This document shows positions 51,973 to 63,300 of a stretch of 64,000 bases of DNA, one piece after another; position 1 is the stretch's first letter, and the number at the start of each line of letters is the position of its first letter. Position numbers and translations under genes: made by a program. Origin of the DNA: Tolypothrix tenuis PCC 7101 (GTDB taxonomy: Bacteria > Cyanobacteriota > Cyanobacteriia > Cyanobacteriales > Nostocaceae); the NCBI RefSeq assembly GCF_002368295.1, contig NZ_AP018249.1, positions 186,001 to 250,000 on the forward strand. Reading direction: 5' to 3'. The notes beneath the pieces were generated by a model. It saw only the letters and a list, made by a program, of their open reading frames with translations, did not search any database and was not told the DNA's origin.

Positions 51973-54900
51973 GTGAATCAACCTCTTTCATCCCAGCAGT
52001 TGTTTGAGCTTTTAGAGCAAGTTCATCATAAGCTAGAAGCAGTTGATCGGGAAAAAACAGAACCAATTGCCATTATTGGCATGGGTTGCCGTTTTCCTGG
52101 GAACGCCAACGACCCCGCTTCATTGTGGCGTTTACTCCACGAGGGTGTGGATGCTGTTAGCGAAATACCATCAGATCGCTGGGATGTTGAGGAATTTTAC
52201 GACCCAGATCCCGAAGCTCCTGCCAAGGCATACACCCGATATGGTAGCTTTATTCCAGAAGTTGACCAGTTCGACCCTCAGTTTTTTGGGATGTCGCCTC
52301 GGGAAGCAGCAAGTTTAGACCCCCAGCAGAAGTTGCTGTTAGAAGTGACCTGGGAAGCTCTAGAAAATGCAGGGCTGGCAGCAAATAAGTTGAGAAACAG
52401 CCTCACTGGTGTATACGTAGGTATTTGCACTGATGACCATACGTATAACTTAACAATCAACGCAGTGACAAAATTAGTTACTCCATTCAGCAAAAATCAA
52501 GAGACTTCCGTTTCTGTGGATGGCTACACTGGTATAGGTGTTGCCCGTAGCGTTGCCGTGGGTCGTATTTCTCATCTGCTGGGTTTGCAAGGCCCAAACA
52601 TTCAGTTAGATACGGCTTGTTCCTCCTCTTTAGTAGCCGTGCATCTGGCTTGCCAAAGTTTGCGGTTAAAAGAATGTAATCTTGCCCTCGTGGGCGGAGT
52701 CAATTTGATTCTGTCCCCAGGAAACACCATAGCTCGGTGCAAGATGAAAGCCTTAGCTCCTGATGGTCGTTGTAAAACTTTTGCTGCAGCGGCAGATGGT
52801 TATGGTCAGGGAGAAGGATGTGGCATGGTTGTCCTCAAACGTCTTTCAGATGCCATAGCTGATGGTGATTCAGTTTTAGCGGTGATTCGCGGTTCGGCTA
52901 CCAACCACGATGGCCCTAGTAGTGGTTTAACTGTGCCTAACAAAAAAGCTCAACAGCAAGTCATCCAGCAAGCACTAGAAAATGCTAGGGTAGAGCCGCA
53001 TCAGGTGAGTTATGTGGAAGCTCACGGCACAGGAACATCCCTTGGCGACCCGATTGAGCTAGAATCCTTAGCAGCAGTATATGGCCATAACCGTCCTCAC
53101 AATCAACCGTTGGTAGTTGGTTCGGTCAAGACCAACTTCGGACACCTAGAGGCGGCGGCTGGTGTTTTATCTTTGATGAAAGTTGTGCTGTCGCTTTACC
53201 ATCAAGAGATACCACCTCATTTGCATTTTACTAAGCCTAATCCTTACATACCTTGGCATAAAATTTCTGTGGTCGTTCCCACTAGAGGAATGCCTTGGGT
53301 GAGGGAAGAAAAACCCCGCATAGCTGGCGTAAGTTCCTTTGGGATGAGTGGGAGCAACGTTCATGTCATCTTAGAAGAAGCGCCAAAACAGGTTAAAGGT
53401 AAACAATCAAAAGAACGTCCTGTTCATTTACTAACGCTATCAGCGAAAACTCAACAGGCTCTAGAAGATTTAGCCAGTTCCTATCGCAATTATCTGGAAA
53501 TTCATCCAGCACAAAGTTTGTCCGATATCTGTTACACCGCTAATACTGGACGATCTCATTTTCAGTATCGTCTGGCGGTGCTGGCTACTTCAGGAGCCGA
53601 ATTGAAGGAAAAATTGGGGCGATTACAAGATCCCCTAGCTATGGAAGAAGCAGGGGATCTAATGTTCTGTGGTCAACTCCGCAGCACCAGCAGTCAACCA
53701 AAAATAGCTTTCTTGTTTACAGGTCAAGGCTCTCAGTATGTAAGAATGGGATGGGAACTATACCAGACTCAACCAATTTTTCGTGAAGCTTTGGCGCAAT
53801 GCGATCGCATTCTGCAACCTTACCTCAACATCTCTCTACTAGAAGTACTCTATCCCCCCACAGAAGTAGAAGAAAAATCTCATCTCCTGAATGAAACCGC
53901 ATACACTCAACCGGCTTTGTTTGCTTTGGAATATGCCTTAGTGGAGTTATGGAAATCCTGGGGAATCGAGCCAAATGTGGTAATGGGTCACAGTGTGGGC
54001 GAATATGTCGCTGCAACTGTAGCTGGAGTTTTTAGTCTTGAAGATGGTCTCAAACTGATTGCCACTAGGGGACGGTTAATGCAACAATTACCCCCAGGCG
54101 GTGAAATGGTATCGGTGATGGCATCGGAGTCTCAGGTAAGAGAAGCGATCGCACCTTATATTTCACAAGTAGCCATTGCTGCTTTTAACGGTCTTAAGAG
54201 TATTGTAATTTCTGGGGAAAGTCAAGCGATTGGGGTAATTTGTCGCAGTCTAGAATCCCAAGACATCAAGCTCAAACGCTTACAAGTATCCCACGCTTTC
54301 CACTCACCACTAATGGATTCGATGCTCAGGGAATTTGCAGCAGTGGCTCAACAAATCAGCTACCGTCAGCCTCGAATTCCCTTAATATCTAATGTGACTG
54401 GCAACCTAGCTGATGAAAGCATTGCCACAGATCGGTACTGGGTAGATCATATTAGACAACCTGTAAGATTTGCTCAGGGTCTGCAAACGCTACATCAGCA
54501 AGGTTATACAGTCTTCTTGGAAATCGGACCTCAGCCAATACTATTGGGCATGGGTCGTCAATGTATACCAGCAAATCAAGGGGTCTGGCTGTCTTCTTTA
54601 CATTCAACCCAAAGTGATTGGCAACAAATGCTCTCTAGTGTGGCACAGTTGTATGTGCAAGGAGCAAAAATAGATTGGTTAGAGTTGGAACGAGGTTATG
54701 CTTGTTCTAAGGTAATGTTGCCAAGTTATCCGTTCCAACGGCAACTTTATCCGAGAGAACCAATCCAAAGTCTACAAAAACTTCTATCTGGTGCCATCAA
54801 GTCGGAAAATACTTCGATTGTCAACTTACTCAGCCAAGGATATACCGCAGAGTTACTTCAACAACTACAAAAAGCTGGTAATTTTTCACAAGAGCAATTA

Positions 54901-57900
54901 AGATTATTAACCGATTTATTAGCAGTATTATCTCAAAAACAGCAGCAGCAATTAGTAACAGATACTATCAAAGATTGGCTCTATGCAGTCCAGTGGCAAC
55001 CTGTAAATATAAATATTGGTCAGCAAAAGCCGAATTTTCAACTCAGTCACTGGTTAATTTTTGCTGATTCAACAGGGTTAGGCGAAACTCTAATGACTCA
55101 ATTGCAAAACCAAGGACATGAATGTAGTTTAGTTTATCGAGCCGATATTTATCATAGTCATCAAAGAGGAATTTATAATATTAATCCTGAACATCCCCAA
55201 GAATTTGAACAACTTTATCAAGAAATAATCGAAACAAGTATATTACCTGTACAAAGGATAATTCATCTGTGGAGTTTAGATGAGAATTGTGAGCAAGATT
55301 TAACGATTTCTGCTTTAGAGTCAGCGCAACTTTGGGGGTGTGGTAGTGTACTGTATTTGTTACAGGCTGTAGTTAAAAACTCCAAGAATACTTTACCCCA
55401 ATTGTGGCTGGTCACTAGAGGATCTCAGCCGGTTTTATCAAACACAGCGCAAATAGCAGTCACTCAATCATCTTTGTGGGGGTTAGGTCGAGTTATCTCT
55501 TGTGAACATCCGCAAATGTGGGGTGGTTTGATAGATTTAGATCCACAGAGTTCAGAAGATGAGGCGGAAATATTACTGCAACTTTTAGCAGATCATCAAA
55601 AAGAAGATCATCTAGCTCTGCGCGATCGCAAACCATATGTAGCTCGTTTAGTCAAACAATCTCTGCCAGAGTTTGCACCCTTATCATTGCGTTCTGATGC
55701 AACTTATCTGATGACTGGAGGTCTGGGAGCTTTAGGATTACATACAGCTGAGTGGATGGTATCCAAAGGTGCCAAAAATTTAGTTTTAATTAGTCGTCAC
55801 CAACCTTCGGAACAAACACATCTCAAAATTGAGCATTTAGAACAATTAGGAGCTAAAATTCATGTTTTGTGTGCAGATATCTCTGTCGAACAAGATGTGA
55901 TAAGAATTCTACAGCAGATTGAGACATCCTTACCTCCATTGCTCGGCGTAATTCATGCAGCTGGAGTTTTGGACGATGGGATGATACATCAAATGAGTTG
56001 GGAGCGTTTTACTAAGGTAATGAGACCCAAGGTAAACGGTGCTTGGTATTTGCATCAATTCACTCAACAACTCTCACTAGACTTCTTTGTTTGCTTCTCT
56101 TCCATAGCTTCCTTACTAGGTTCTGCTAGTCAAGGAAACTATGCTGCTGCTAATGCGTTTATGGATGCTTTGGCTCATAATCGTCGTCGGATGGGATTAT
56201 CTGGATTAAGCATTAACTGGGGAGCATGGTCTGAAAGTGGGATGGCTACTCGTGTAACTAGTCAGCATCAAAGCCGGATGAAAACATCTGGGATAGGTGC
56301 TATTTCTCCAACACAAGGACTGCAAGTATTAGAGCAACTTCTACTCAACCAATCTCAATCACAGGTGGGGGTAATACCCGCCGATTGGTCAATTTTGGCA
56401 GAACAATGGAATTTAGAAAATACCAGTTCATTACTTTTGGAACTATTAGATCGGGAAAAATTACAACAGCAACTTGCATTTAAACAGCAGAATGAAAAAG
56501 CGATTTTAGAAAAATTAAAAGTAGCACCAGAAACTGAACATCAAGAGATATTAAGGATTTATCTGCAATCTCTAGTAGCCAAGACTCTAAGAATCCAAGT
56601 ATCAGAGATTCCTACTGATGCTAATCTCATCGAATTGGGTATGGATTCTCTTATGACTATGGAAGTCATCAATCAACTTAGCCGCGATTTAGACTTTATA
56701 ATTTACCCCAGAGAGTTTTATGAACGACCTAGAATAGATTCTCTAACCAAGTATTTAAGTGCTGAACTGGGAAACAAAACTATTACCCTGAACTCGCAGC
56801 AATCATCTCCACCAACTTTAGAACTCTTCGAGGCCAAATCAATCTTCAATTCTCCTGCTCTGATTCCCAGTTCAGAGCGTCTTCCTGGGATTATATTTAT
56901 CCTTTCTAGTCCTCGGTCTGGTTCTACTTTGCTCAGGGTAATGTTGGCTGGTCATCCTGCTTTATTTTCACCACCAGAATTGCATCTTTTAGCCTTTAAT
57001 AATATGAGAGAGCGGGGGGAACAACTCAATTTTTCGCACTTGGGTGAAGGGCTACAGAAAGCTTTAATGGAAATTCTCCATCTAGATGCAACAGCTAGTC
57101 AGGCTGTACTTGAAGATATGGAGTTGCAGAATTTGTCTATTCAGCAAGTGTATCGCCAGCTTCAGGAAAATATAGCTCCCCGGTTACTAGTAGATAAATC
57201 TCCTGCTTATGCTGTGAATCGCGCCATCTTAGAACGAGGAGAAGCTATATTTGCTAACTCCAAATACATTCACTTAGTTCGCCATCCCTATTCAGTTATT
57301 GAGTCATTTGTGCGGATGCGGATGCAAAAAATGGCAGGGTTAGGTGATGAAAATCCTTACCAAGTTGCAGAGCAGGTATGGACTAATAGTAATCAGAATA
57401 TCTTAGACTTTCTAGCTCAGATAGAACCAGAGCGTTGTCATCAGATTTTTTATGAAGACTTGGTAAAGAAACCCTCGGAGATAGGAACACAACTGTGCGA
57501 TTTTTTGCAAATTAATTTTGATCCTGCAATTTTGCAACCTTATGATGGCGATCGCATGACTGAGGGTATTTATAAAAATTCCTTGTCAATCAGCGATCCC
57601 AACTTTCTCAAACATAATTTTGTGGATGCGAGTTTAGGAGACAAGTGGAAAACTATTGAATTACCTCATCGGTTAGGGGAAAAAACACGACAGCTTGTTA
57701 AGCAATTCAATTATGAATTACCTAACCCAATGGACTTTCCCTCAAATATTGCCAGAAATGAACAGTCACAGGGACAAGTTTTTTTAACTGCACCAAACAA
57801 GGAGCAGTTTATGGATGAAAAGTTTTTGGAGTTCAAAGGAAATCAGACTTGTGTATGTAGTTGGGGTTCCCCAGATAATCCTATAGTTCTGTGTATTCAT

Positions 57901-58683
57901 GGAATTTTGGAACAAGGATTGGCTTGGCAAGAAGTAGCACTCCCTCTGGTTGCAAAAGGTTATCGGGTAGTAGCTCCTGATCTATTTGGTCATGGACGTT
58001 CAACTCATTTAGAAATGGTAACTTCTTATAACTCTCTAACATTTTTGGCTCAAATAGATCGGGTGATGCAGGAATTACCAGACCAACCTTTGTTTCTTGT
58101 AGGTCATTCTATGGGAGCAATGTTAGGCGCAATGATTGCTAGTGTGCGACCTCAGAAGGTGAAAGCCTTAATGTTAGTTGAACCTCCATTACCTCCTGAA
58201 GAGAACAAACAAAAGTCAATTAATCAGCTAACAAATTTTTTAGAATATTTTGCCTCTTGTCCTCAACATCCTATATTCCCAGATGTAGAAACTGCTGCTA
58301 GGAGATTGCGTCAAGCTACACCTGCTTTGTCAAAAGAATTTTCCTATATCCTCGCTCAACGGACAACAACACCCTGTAAAGGCGGAGTCAGGTGGAGTTG
58401 GGACCCGATTCTTCGGACTCGTTCTACTCTAAATTTTAACAGTTTTAATGGAGGTCGATCCCAATATCTAGAAATGCTCAAACATATTCAAATTCCTACC
58501 ACATTAGTCTATGGAGATAGCAGTCAACTAAATCGTCCAGAAGACTTGCAACAACAGCAAATAGCTATGGCTAAAGCAAAACTAGTTTTTGTTTCTGGAG
58601 GACATAATCTCCACATTGAAGCTGCTTCTGCTTTAGCATTAATGATTGAACATAATTATTGTGACTCGCAATTATACTCATGA
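51973..58683 (+). CDS. Type I PKS ending in sulfotransferase-thioesterase (CurM/olefin-synthase type, PKS3)
   Basis: 2236 residues from a GTG with AGGAGG 6 bp upstream; 1 bp separates it from the PKS2 stop. KS 32-470 (Cys216, His351, His391). AT about 578-925 (Ser674, HAFH 774-777, malonyl type). KR about 1005-1460 (GGLGALGL, Ser1377, Tyr1390, LDD 1333-1335). ACP Ser1559 in GMDSL. Sulfotransferase about 1638-1915: PAPS-binding SSPRSGST (1645-1652) and LVRHPYS (Arg1770, Ser1774). Thioesterase about 1945-2230: GHSMGA with Ser2046, Glu2070 in LMLVEPPLP and His2211. KR-ACP-ST-TE is the ending of CurM and cyanobacterial olefin synthases. There the beta-hydroxyl is sulfated, the thioester hydrolysed, and sulfate and CO2 are lost to give a terminal alkene. 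Confidence 0.96.
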   Translation: MNQPLSSQQLFELLEQVHHKLEAVDREKTEPIAIIGMGCRFPGNANDPASLWRLLHEGVDAVSEIPSDRWDVEEFYDPDPEAPAKAYTRYGSFIPEVDQFDPQFFGMSPREAASLDPQQKLLLEVTWEALENAGLAANKLRNSLTGVYVGICTDDHTYNLTINAVTKLVTPFSKNQETSVSVDGYTGIGVARSVAVGRISHLLGLQGPNIQLDTACSSSLVAVHLACQSLRLKECNLALVGGVNLILSPGNTIARCKMKALAPDGRCKTFAAAADGYGQGEGCGMVVLKRLSDAIADGDSVLAVIRGSATNHDGPSSGLTVPNKKAQQQVIQQALENARVEPHQVSYVEAHGTGTSLGDPIELESLAAVYGHNRPHNQPLVVGSVKTNFGHLEAAAGVLSLMKVVLSLYHQEIPPHLHFTKPNPYIPWHKISVVVPTRGMPWVREEKPRIAGVSSFGMSGSNVHVILEEAPKQVKGKQSKERPVHLLTLSAKTQQALEDLASSYRNYLEIHPAQSLSDICYTANTGRSHFQYRLAVLATSGAELKEKLGRLQDPLAMEEAGDLMFCGQLRSTSSQPKIAFLFTGQGSQYVRMGWELYQTQPIFREALAQCDRILQPYLNISLLEVLYPPTEVEEKSHLLNETAYTQPALFALEYALVELWKSWGIEPNVVMGHSVGEYVAATVAGVFSLEDGLKLIATRGRLMQQLPPGGEMVSVMASESQVREAIAPYISQVAIAAFNGLKSIVISGESQAIGVICRSLESQDIKLKRLQVSHAFHSPLMDSMLREFAAVAQQISYRQPRIPLISNVTGNLADESIATDRYWVDHIRQPVRFAQGLQTLHQQGYTVFLEIGPQPILLGMGRQCIPANQGVWLSSLHSTQSDWQQMLSSVAQLYVQGAKIDWLELERGYACSKVMLPSYPFQRQLYPREPIQSLQKLLSGAIKSENTSIVNLLSQGYTAELLQQLQKAGNFSQEQLRLLTDLLAVLSQKQQQQLVTDTIKDWLYAVQWQPVNINIGQQKPNFQLSHWLIFADSTGLGETLMTQLQNQGHECSLVYRADIYHSHQRGIYNINPEHPQEFEQLYQEIIETSILPVQRIIHLWSLDENCEQDLTISALESAQLWGCGSVLYLLQAVVKNSKNTLPQLWLVTRGSQPVLSNTAQIAVTQSSLWGLGRVISCEHPQMWGGLIDLDPQSSEDEAEILLQLLADHQKEDHLALRDRKPYVARLVKQSLPEFAPLSLRSDATYLMTGGLGALGLHTAEWMVSKGAKNLVLISRHQPSEQTHLKIEHLEQLGAKIHVLCADISVEQDVIRILQQIETSLPPLLGVIHAAGVLDDGMIHQMSWERFTKVMRPKVNGAWYLHQFTQQLSLDFFVCFSSIASLLGSASQGNYAAANAFMDALAHNRRRMGLSGLSINWGAWSESGMATRVTSQHQSRMKTSGIGAISPTQGLQVLEQLLLNQSQSQVGVIPADWSILAEQWNLENTSSLLLELLDREKLQQQLAFKQQNEKAILEKLKVAPETEHQEILRIYLQSLVAKTLRIQVSEIPTDANLIELGMDSLMTMEVINQLSRDLDFIIYPREFYERPRIDSLTKYLSAELGNKTITLNSQQSSPPTLELFEAKSIFNSPALIPSSERLPGIIFILSSPRSGSTLLRVMLAGHPALFSPPELHLLAFNNMRERGEQLNFSHLGEGLQKALMEILHLDATASQAVLEDMELQNLSIQQVYRQLQENIAPRLLVDKSPAYAVNRAILERGEAIFANSKYIHLVRHPYSVIESFVRMRMQKMAGLGDENPYQVAEQVWTNSNQNILDFLAQIEPERCHQIFYEDLVKKPSEIGTQLCDFLQINFDPAILQPYDGDRMTEGIYKNSLSISDPNFLKHNFVDASLGDKWKTIELPHRLGEKTRQLVKQFNYELPNPMDFPSNIARNEQSQGQVFLTAPNKEQFMDEKFLEFKGNQTCVCSWGSPDNPIVLCIHGILEQGLAWQEVALPLVAKGYRVVAPDLFGHGRSTHLEMVTSYNSLTFLAQIDRVMQELPDQPLFLVGHSMGAMLGAMIASVRPQKVKALMLVEPPLPPEENKQKSINQLTNFLEYFASCPQHPIFPDVETAARRLRQATPALSKEFSYILAQRTTTPCKGGVRWSWDPILRTRSTLNFNSFNGGRSQYLEMLKHIQIPTTLVYGDSSQLNRPEDLQQQQIAMAKAKLVFVSGGHNLHIEAASALALMIEHNYCDSQLYS

Positions 58684-58856
58684 TATCATGTCCGCTTGAT
58701 TACTGATGATTAAAACAGAAGACATAACTAGTTTTCCACACACAATATAAGGTGATTGAATCTAAGCAATAAATCGGAATTGGGAAAAATATCTAGCTAG
58801 GAATAAATGAGCCACAATCATTTAACCTTTTTACACCACTATAAAATAATTAATAA

Positions 58857-59864
58857 ATGAAAAATAGCGAAAACCCTTTAGATATAGAGCTTTTGTGGGA
58901 AATCCCACTAGCTTTTTTGTCTTGGATATTTTTTAAAACGGTAAGGCTATTAATACGTACTATTGCAAATAGTAATACAAATTTAAACAAAAAAACAGGT
59001 TTTAAATGGCTACTATACTCTGAAGAATTACTAAGAAAACCTTTAATATTACTATCTATTTTAGTTACGGGACCCCGTTGGAACCCCCATGTAATTGCTG
59101 CTGGTGCTGGACCATTTTATGTCAAAGAATCGTTAGCCATAGATGTAAAATCTTGTCTAGATTCAGCCCAATCATGGACTATCGGTATTTATAGTTTTCC
59201 TAAGGGAAAAGCTATTACACATATAGCATATCATAGTTTAAATTTCCAGGAAGAATGGCATCAAGTAAAACTTAATCCTGGAAAATATACTTTAGGAATA
59301 AGATACTATCATTGGTCTGCTATAGTTGATTTACCAGCTATCAATGTAGATGGATATCAAGTTATTAATACTCAATCAATTAACAATGATGATATCAACG
59401 ATTACCTCAAAAATTTAGCAGCACGAGATAATTTTTTTTACCGATGCCTTAATTATTACATATTTACTCTACTAATTTGCCAAAAATGGATATCACAAAA
59501 ATGGGTTCAGAAAGAATATTTACCTGTTGGAGATACAAATAACGAGTTTTTTTATGGAGTGATTTATCAGGGGTGTTCTTTAAACTTCCAGATAAATCCG
59601 CTATTTTTGAAAAACTATGATATTTATTTAACAATATATAATCGTTCTAGTTTCCCAGTTATCTGGTATCAGATACGGGAAGAAAAACACACAACTTCCA
59701 TAGTAGAAAAAGATGGTTTCTATTTAATTCGGCTTCGTTCCCACTCATCTTCCACATTTCAAGATGAAGTATCTGATAATTCAAAAATAATTCCTAATAA
59801 TGAAACATTAAGGATTAATATGTTCAATACCTTCGCTAAAAAAAGAGTGGGAAGAAAGGGCTGA
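58857..59864 (+). CDS. Membrane-associated hypothetical protein, possible DUF6208
   Basis: 335 residues, starting 174 bp after PKS3. An N-terminal helical region includes a hydrophobic segment (about 13-35, IPLAFLSWIFFKTVRLLIRT) and a second one near 60-75 (LLRKPLILLSILVTGPRWNPH). The main part is a beta-rich domain with repeated Tyr/Trp (KYTLGIRYYHWSAIVDLPAI, YDIYLTIYNRSSFPVIWYQI), plausibly a membrane-bound lipocalin-like or beta-sandwich fold. The pattern resembles cyanobacterial DUF6208 proteins, but from memory only. Position directly after the PKS suggests a role in handling the product; this is inference. Confidence 0.7.
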   Translation: MKNSENPLDIELLWEIPLAFLSWIFFKTVRLLIRTIANSNTNLNKKTGFKWLLYSEELLRKPLILLSILVTGPRWNPHVIAAGAGPFYVKESLAIDVKSCLDSAQSWTIGIYSFPKGKAITHIAYHSLNFQEEWHQVKLNPGKYTLGIRYYHWSAIVDLPAINVDGYQVINTQSINNDDINDYLKNLAARDNFFYRCLNYYIFTLLICQKWISQKWVQKEYLPVGDTNNEFFYGVIYQGCSLNFQINPLFLKNYDIYLTIYNRSSFPVIWYQIREEKHTTSIVEKDGFYLIRLRSHSSSTFQDEVSDNSKIIPNNETLRINMFNTFAKKRVGRKG

Positions 59865-60326
59865 GAGAGGAATGGTACTAAAATAAGCTGAAAAAAGCGG
59901 TTTTGACGATTTATTTTTGCCGTTCGCTACAAGTCACAGTGACTTTAGTATCTCTGATTTCGGTGGTAAGCTAATCCGCATTTAAACTGCAATATAGCTA
60001 CTATTTCCTTTATTTTTGATTTTCCGATACCATTTACAGCGATTTTCAGGTACATGAACCACGTCTTTATAGAGTATTAAATATTGTAGAAGGTGGTATT
60101 TGCATTAAACTACGACTGTTAACATTTGTTTTAGGCAGGTTATTGTAAGTTGACGATACAGTTTGTTAATACCAATTCTCTATGAAGATGAGCTTTTTAT
60201 TTATCCTCTTGCAAAAGTCTTAATTTTCGCCAATTTACTAGAGAATTAGTATCAGCAGTTCAAAATAGTAAATTTACCTGATTTTTATCAGTAATCAAGT
60301 TAATTTATTTCAGGAATTTTTCACCA
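59865..60326. other. 462-bp gap between hypothetical gene and NRPS
   Basis: AT-rich, no ORF supported. It contains the MITE-like element 60169-60252 and presumably the NRPS promoter, so the NRPS is probably a separate transcription unit from the PKS genes. Confidence 0.5.
60169..60252. mobile_element. MITE-like element, 84 bp
   Basis: ATACCAATTCTCTA and TAGAGAATTAGTAT are inverted repeats matching at 13 of 14 positions; the interior is non-coding. Ends of the form ATACCAATT are frequent in small Nostocales elements. No clear target duplication. Confidence 0.45.
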
Positions 60327-63300
60327 GTGAATAGTATATTATCCTTATCTATAAATCAACGGGAAATCTATCTTGACCAAATGATGTGGTTGGAAGGTTC
60401 CCATCTGAATATTGGTGCGACTGTAACAGTTTTGGATGCATTTGATATTGAAATTTTCAATTATGCAATGAATCAGGTAATTCGCTGTCATCCCGGTTTA
60501 CGGACGCGAATTTATGAATTAGAAGGAAAGCCTTTACAAATTATTGCACCGCACCATGACGCAGCAGTAAAATTAGTTGATTTCTCTAGTTATGAAAACA
60601 GCGAAAAATCTGCTGAAGAATATATAAATAAAGAATTTACTCAACCTTTTAGCTTTGGCGAACATAACCCACTAGTTGATTTTCAGCTAATTCGCACCAG
60701 TAACCAAAAACACATCATTTTTGCTAAATATCATCATGCAATTACCGATGGTTGGGGAACTTCTATCTTTTTCCGGGAAGTAATTAAAACTTACAACCAA
60801 ATTATTCACGATGGGGTTGATACCCAAACCGAACAAGATTGTTATTTAACTGAATATCTTCAGGAAGAATCAGAATATTTAGCAGGGCGAAATTATCCGC
60901 GCGATCGCGATTATTGGAAACAGCGCCTCACTGGTATTTCTCCCCAAGTTTTCCCCCAAATTAAGGACGCAGGATTAACAGGCGATCGCCAAGCAATTTA
61001 TATTCCCCGCGAGCAGTATAATCGCGTAAATACTTTATGTCAAGAAATCCAATCGAATGCGTTTCATTTTATTTTAGGCTTAATCGCCGTTTGTTTAACT
61101 AATCGTTACCAAAAGCCAGATTTAACTGTGGGTTTATCTCTCCTTAATCGCAATAAGAAAAGCTTTAAGGATGCTATTGGCTTATTTGTCAGTACGATTC
61201 CTTTCCGCGTGCCAGTAAATAGCAATGAAACAGTTCACCAACTATTAGATAATATCCGTTCTTTATTGCGTCAAGATTATCGCCATCAACGCTTCCCTCT
61301 AGGAGAAATGAAGCGTCTAGCAGGCTTACAATTAAATAGTAAAGAACATTTATTTGAAGTTTATTTATCCTACGAAAGACACGATTACAACGAATGTTTT
61401 GCTGATAGTCAAACAAGCTGCGTACCTTTGTACAGTGGACAACAAAAAGTCCCACTGATTATTTATGTCCGTGAATATGCCGAAAATAGCGATATCAAAA
61501 TCGATTTTGATTATAATCTTGCCTATTTAGATGCTGAAACAGTCAGCCAGATAGTGACAGATTTTCAAAATTTGTTTACTACTGCCATAGAAAGATTAGA
61601 AAAGCCAATTTCTAGTCTGGTTGCTAAATCGCCAGAAGCCAATAATTATAACATTATTCAACCAGAAATTTCTCTGGATATTTCCAATTATGAAACATTA
61701 GTTTCAGCCTTTGCAACTACCGCCGATACCTATCCAGAAAACCCAGCAGTTAAATTTAATAAAAATACCCTCACCTATGCTGAATTAAATAGCAAAGCCA
61801 ACCGCTTGGCGAATTATTTAATCAGTCAAGGAGTTCAAGCAGGAACGCGAGTGGGGATATGTTTAGAACGTTCAGAAAATATAGTAATTGCCATTTTAGG
61901 TATCCTGAAAATAGGTGCAGCTTATGTACCTATCGATCCTAACTCTCCCGCTACCCGTCTGCAATTAATTCTCCAAGATAGCGGAATTTCTGCATTGATT
62001 GCTGAACCAGGAATTTTATCAGCATTAACTAACAAAGAAATTTTAGGTTTCACTCTTCCATCTCTAGAATCGGAACTAATTAATCAACCAGATACAGCGC
62101 CAGAAGTTGTCATTAAACCGGAATTTCCTGCTTATATTATTTACACTAGCGGTTCCACTGGTACGCCTAAAGGTTGTATCGTCACCCATAGAAACGCCAT
62201 CCGGTTAATGCGTTCCACAGAACCTTGGTTTGGCTTTAACGACAAAGATATTTGGACGCTGTTTCATTCCTTCGCTTTTGACTTTTCTGTGTGGGAATTG
62301 TGGGGTGCTTTACTTTACGGCGGTAAAGTAATTATTGTACCTTTCTGGTTAAGCAGAACGCCAGAAAGTTTCCGCGAATTCCTCACCACAGAACGGGTAA
62401 CTGTTCTCAATCAAACTCCTTCCGCTTTCTATCAACTAATTCGCGCCGATGAAGCGAGTGTAGGAAGACTGGCGTTACGTTATATCATTTTTGGTGGTGA
62501 AGCTTTAGATTTTCCCACTTTACGTCCTTGGTTTGAAAAGTACGGCGATAAAAACCCGCGTTTAATTAATATGTACGGGATTACAGAAACTACCGTTCAT
62601 GTCACGTATCGCCCAATTTCTCGGCAAGATTTGACAGGAAATGCTAGTGTTATCGGTAGAGAAATTCCTGACTTACAGGTATATTTACTTGATGACAAAT
62701 TACAACCAGTTACTGATGGTTTACCAGGAGAAATTTACGTAGCTGGTGCTGGGGTGACTAGCGGTTATTTAAATCGTCCCGCATTAACAGCAGAAAGGTT
62801 TTTAGCTAATCCTTTTGGTAGTGGAAAAATTTACCGCAGTGGTGATTTAGGGCGGAGATTAGCCAACGGGGATTTAGAATATTTAGGACGGATAGATCAA
62901 CAAGTTAAAATTCGCGGTTTTCGGATTGAATTAGGAGAAATTCAAGCAGCGTTAACATCCCATTCTCAAGTGCGGGAAGCAGTGATTGTCACTGATGAAT
63001 GGGAAGCCGAAAATCGCTTAGTTGCTTATTATGTTCCTGGGGAAACTAACCCCACAGCTAATGAATTGCGTCAGCATTTAAAAACTAAGCTACCTGATTA
63101 CATGATACCTGGAGCTTATGTGAGTTTAGATGCTTTCCCCCTGAATGTTAACGGGAAAATTGACAATAAAGCCTTACCTGCTCCAGATTGGAATTTGTTA
63201 AGGGTAGAAGAAAATTATATAGCCGCGCGTAACGCCGATGAAGAAACTTTATGTGCAATTGTCGCCGCTACTTTAGGAATAGAAAAAGTCGGAATTGACG

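Noticed and set aside
45186..54016. Many open frames on the minus strand across the PKS genes
   Set aside because: They are antisense shadows of conserved KS, AT and KR sequence, have no ribosome binding sites and no protein-like conservation.
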